Shown here piece after piece: positions 62,561 through 64,000 of a stretch of DNA of 64,000 nucleotides; positions within the stretch are counted from its first letter, which is position 1; each line of letters starts with the position of its first letter. The stretch comes from Burkholderiaceae bacterium 16. Its GTDB lineage: Bacteria; Pseudomonadota; Gammaproteobacteria; Burkholderiales; Burkholderiaceae. The stretch lies in NCBI GenBank assembly GCA_000955785.1, contig JYOD01000013.1:128639-192638 (forward strand). The letters are read 5' to 3'. The position numbers and the translations under genes were made by a program. The notes under the pieces were generated by a model. It was given only the letters and a program-made list of their open reading frames with translations. It was not told where the DNA came from and searched no databases.

Positions 62561-62812
62561 GTCGTTGGTTCTCCTGTAATGGTCGCTGGGCGGGTCGATT
62601 GCAGGGGGCTTGTACTGCTCGCAGATAGATGGTTTTGCTGCAGCGCGTTATAGGCGTATTTTTGCATGGAAATCAGGTTGGGGTGGGCGAAGGGCTGAAA
62701 GCGGCGGGAGTGGGGCCCTGTTGCCGGCCGGCATATCCATCTGCGAAACCATTCGTTCCCTGCCTGCCTTGCCGCCGCTATCGTCTCGCCATCCAACCTT
62801 TGCGAGACTTCC

Positions 62813-63643
62813 ATGCGTATCCCTTCGCCGTTGTTCAAGGCCGCCCTGAGCTTGGTGGCCGGTCTCACCGTGCTCGCCTCCACGCCCGCCCTGGCAGACC
62901 GCCTCGATGACATCAGGAAGGCCGGCGTGCTCCGCGTGGGCGTGTTCGATGCGAACCCGCCGTTCGGCTTTGTCGAGGCGGGCAGCGCCACGCCGGTGGG
63001 CCTCGATGTGGACTACGCCGCCGAGATCGCCAAACGGCTGGGCGTGAAGCCGGAGTTCCGCGCTACCAATCCGGCTAACCGCATTCCGCTGCTGGCTTCG
63101 CAGAAGGTGGATATCGTTGCCGCGAACTTCACCATTACGGATGAGCGCCGCCAGCAGATTGGCTTCTCTACCCCGTATTTCGCCAGCGGCCTGCAGTTCA
63201 TCGCCAGGAAGGGCACGCTCCGGCAGCCGGACGACCTGAAGACGTGGCGCCTGGGTGTGGATAAGGGCACCACGCAGGAGACCACGCTGCGGCAGAAGTA
63301 TCCGGACGCGCGCGTGATTGCGTACGACGACTCCCCGCTGGCGCTGACCGCGCTGCGCAGCGGCGCGATCCAGGCATTCGCGCAGGACGGGGCGAAGCTG
63401 GGTGCCCTGCTGGCTACGCTGCCGAAAAAGGATCAGTTCGAGATTTCTTCGTTCACGCTGACGCGCGAATACATGGGCGTGGGCATTCCCAAGGGCGAGG
63501 ACCGCCTGACGGCCGAGATCGACCGCATCCTGGCGGACCTGGAGAAGAATGGCACCGCCGCGCGCATCTATGACAAGTGGTTCGGGCCGAAGAGCGCGGC
63601 GCCGCTGGCGCGCGATTTCACGATTGGCAGCACGGTGAAGTGA
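62813..63643 (+). CDS. Polar amino-acid ABC transporter substrate-binding protein
   Basis: 276 residues, SBP_bac_3 family. Signal peptide LFKAALSLVAGLTVLASTPALA; then DDIRKAGVLRVGVFDANPPFGF, GLDVDYAAEIAKRLG and the Arg/Asp ligand region VDIVAANFTITDERRQQIGFS. Glutamate/aspartate- or cystine-type ligands are likely. Followed after 40 bases by the permease gene. Confidence 0.92.
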   Translation: MRIPSPLFKAALSLVAGLTVLASTPALADRLDDIRKAGVLRVGVFDANPPFGFVEAGSATPVGLDVDYAAEIAKRLGVKPEFRATNPANRIPLLASQKVDIVAANFTITDERRQQIGFSTPYFASGLQFIARKGTLRQPDDLKTWRLGVDKGTTQETTLRQKYPDARVIAYDDSPLALTALRSGAIQAFAQDGAKLGALLATLPKKDQFEISSFTLTREYMGVGIPKGEDRLTAEIDRILADLEKNGTAARIYDKWFGPKSAAPLARDFTIGSTVK

Positions 63644-63683
63644 GGGTGCTGCCTCTCGTTGATGGGCAGCGGTAGCCGTGGGG

Positions 63684-64000
63684 ATGCAAGCCATCCTGCT
63701 GCAGCCGCTGCCTGCCAGGTACGTCGGCTGGATCGCCGCCGGCTTCGGCCTGACGGTAGCGCTGTCTCTCGCGGTGTTCGTGCTTGGCTGCGTGCTTGCC
63801 GCATTCTGGCTGGCGCTCGCGCGTAGCCCGCTGGCGCCGCTGCGCGTGGCAGCGCGCGGCGCGCTTGGCTTCCTGCGCCGCACGCCATTGCTGGTACAGT
63901 TGTTCTTCTGGTATTTTGGCGCGGCACAACTGCTCGGAGAGGACGCGATCGGCGTTCTTTATAGCTGGCAGGGCATCCAATTGAGCGGCTTGCACCTGCC
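63684..64000 (+). CDS. Amino-acid ABC transporter permease (partial, cut by window end)
   Basis: The frame is open to the last base: 105 complete codons. It begins MQAILLQPLPARYVGW, has a first TM helix (LTVALSLAVFVLGCVLAAFW) and the segment FLRRTPLLVQLFFWYFG typical of HisM/GltK-type permeases. The remaining helices and the EAA loop lie beyond the window. A GTG two codons earlier is an alternative start. It belongs with the solute-binding protein before it. Confidence 0.88.
   Translation, partial: MQAILLQPLPARYVGWIAAGFGLTVALSLAVFVLGCVLAAFWLALARSPLAPLRVAARGALGFLRRTPLLVQLFFWYFGAAQLLGEDAIGVLYSWQGIQLSGLHL

Noticed and set aside
1..64000. Search by eye for CRISPR arrays, tRNA/rRNA genes, transposases, integrases and phage genes
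   Set aside because: None found; the only multi-copy sequence is the short oriented repeat.

Overview
The window is GC-rich DNA with the codon use and gene repertoire of a Burkholderiaceae betaproteobacterium, most probably Cupriavidus or a close Ralstonia relative. The evidence is the family make-up, the zwf-pgl-glk block, the bcsD/bcsP/bcsQ-type cellulose operon and the density of CoA catabolism and solute-binding genes. No rRNA, tRNA, CRISPR array, prophage or insertion sequence is visible. The only dispersed repeat is a 16-21 bp word, CGCAGAAACGGGTACG, found five times and always in the same orientation.

Layout. 0.3-2.1 kb: an enoyl-CoA hydratase divergent from a PaaX-family regulator, with an inverted repeat between them. 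2.3-7.6 kb: glucose-6-phosphate dehydrogenase, 6-phosphogluconolactonase and glucokinase, followed at once by an OmpR-type two-component pair. 7.6-12.2 kb: a 2-hydroxyacid dehydrogenase, an SDR protein without the usual catalytic Tyr/Lys, a DUF5329 exported protein, a small membrane protein and class II fumarase. 12.7-25.2 kb: a complete cellulose synthesis and export operon (bcsD, bcsP, bcsQ, bcsA, bcsB, bcsZ, bcsC). A Zn-ribbon protein, a diguanylate cyclase and a GGDEF-EAL protein follow, so c-di-GMP enzymes sit beside the c-di-GMP-controlled synthase. 31.4-35.3 kb: a 2-aminoethylphosphonate-type ABC transporter. 35.5-41.2 kb: a PadR regulator, a candidate small RNA with a strong terminator, an EamA exporter, a MipA/OmpV protein, a small Cys-rich protein, Fur, and a chemoreceptor.

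41.4-43.6 kb is a sulfur operon: a BigR/SqrR-like persulfide sensor, two YeeE/YedE-type membrane proteins and a TsdA-like dihaem cytochrome. 43.7-48.8 kb reads the other way behind a good Fur box and encodes a trans-membrane flavin electron route: PepSY membrane protein, DUF2271 protein with an SGAT flavinylation motif, DUF4198 protein, ApbE and a membrane-anchored flavodoxin-FNR reductase. 48.8-56.1 kb is a catabolic cluster on the minus strand (IclR regulator, cyclase-family hydrolase, solute-binding protein, Cys-less thiolase-like protein, DUF35 protein, 43-codon ORF, ADP-forming acyl-CoA synthetase). 56.4-64 kb: a penicillin acylase-family hydrolase, an unusual five-haem cytochrome that fuses an alcohol-dehydrogenase-type trihaem subunit to a TsdA module behind an FNR-like box, a GNAT acetyltransferase, a hemolysin III protein, and the start of an amino-acid ABC transporter cut by the window end.

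The strongest leads for something little described are the five-haem fusion cytochrome, the Fur-linked flavinylated electron-transfer cluster, the thiolase/DUF35 catabolic cluster of unknown substrate, the BcsA PilZ substitution, and the oriented dispersed repeat.
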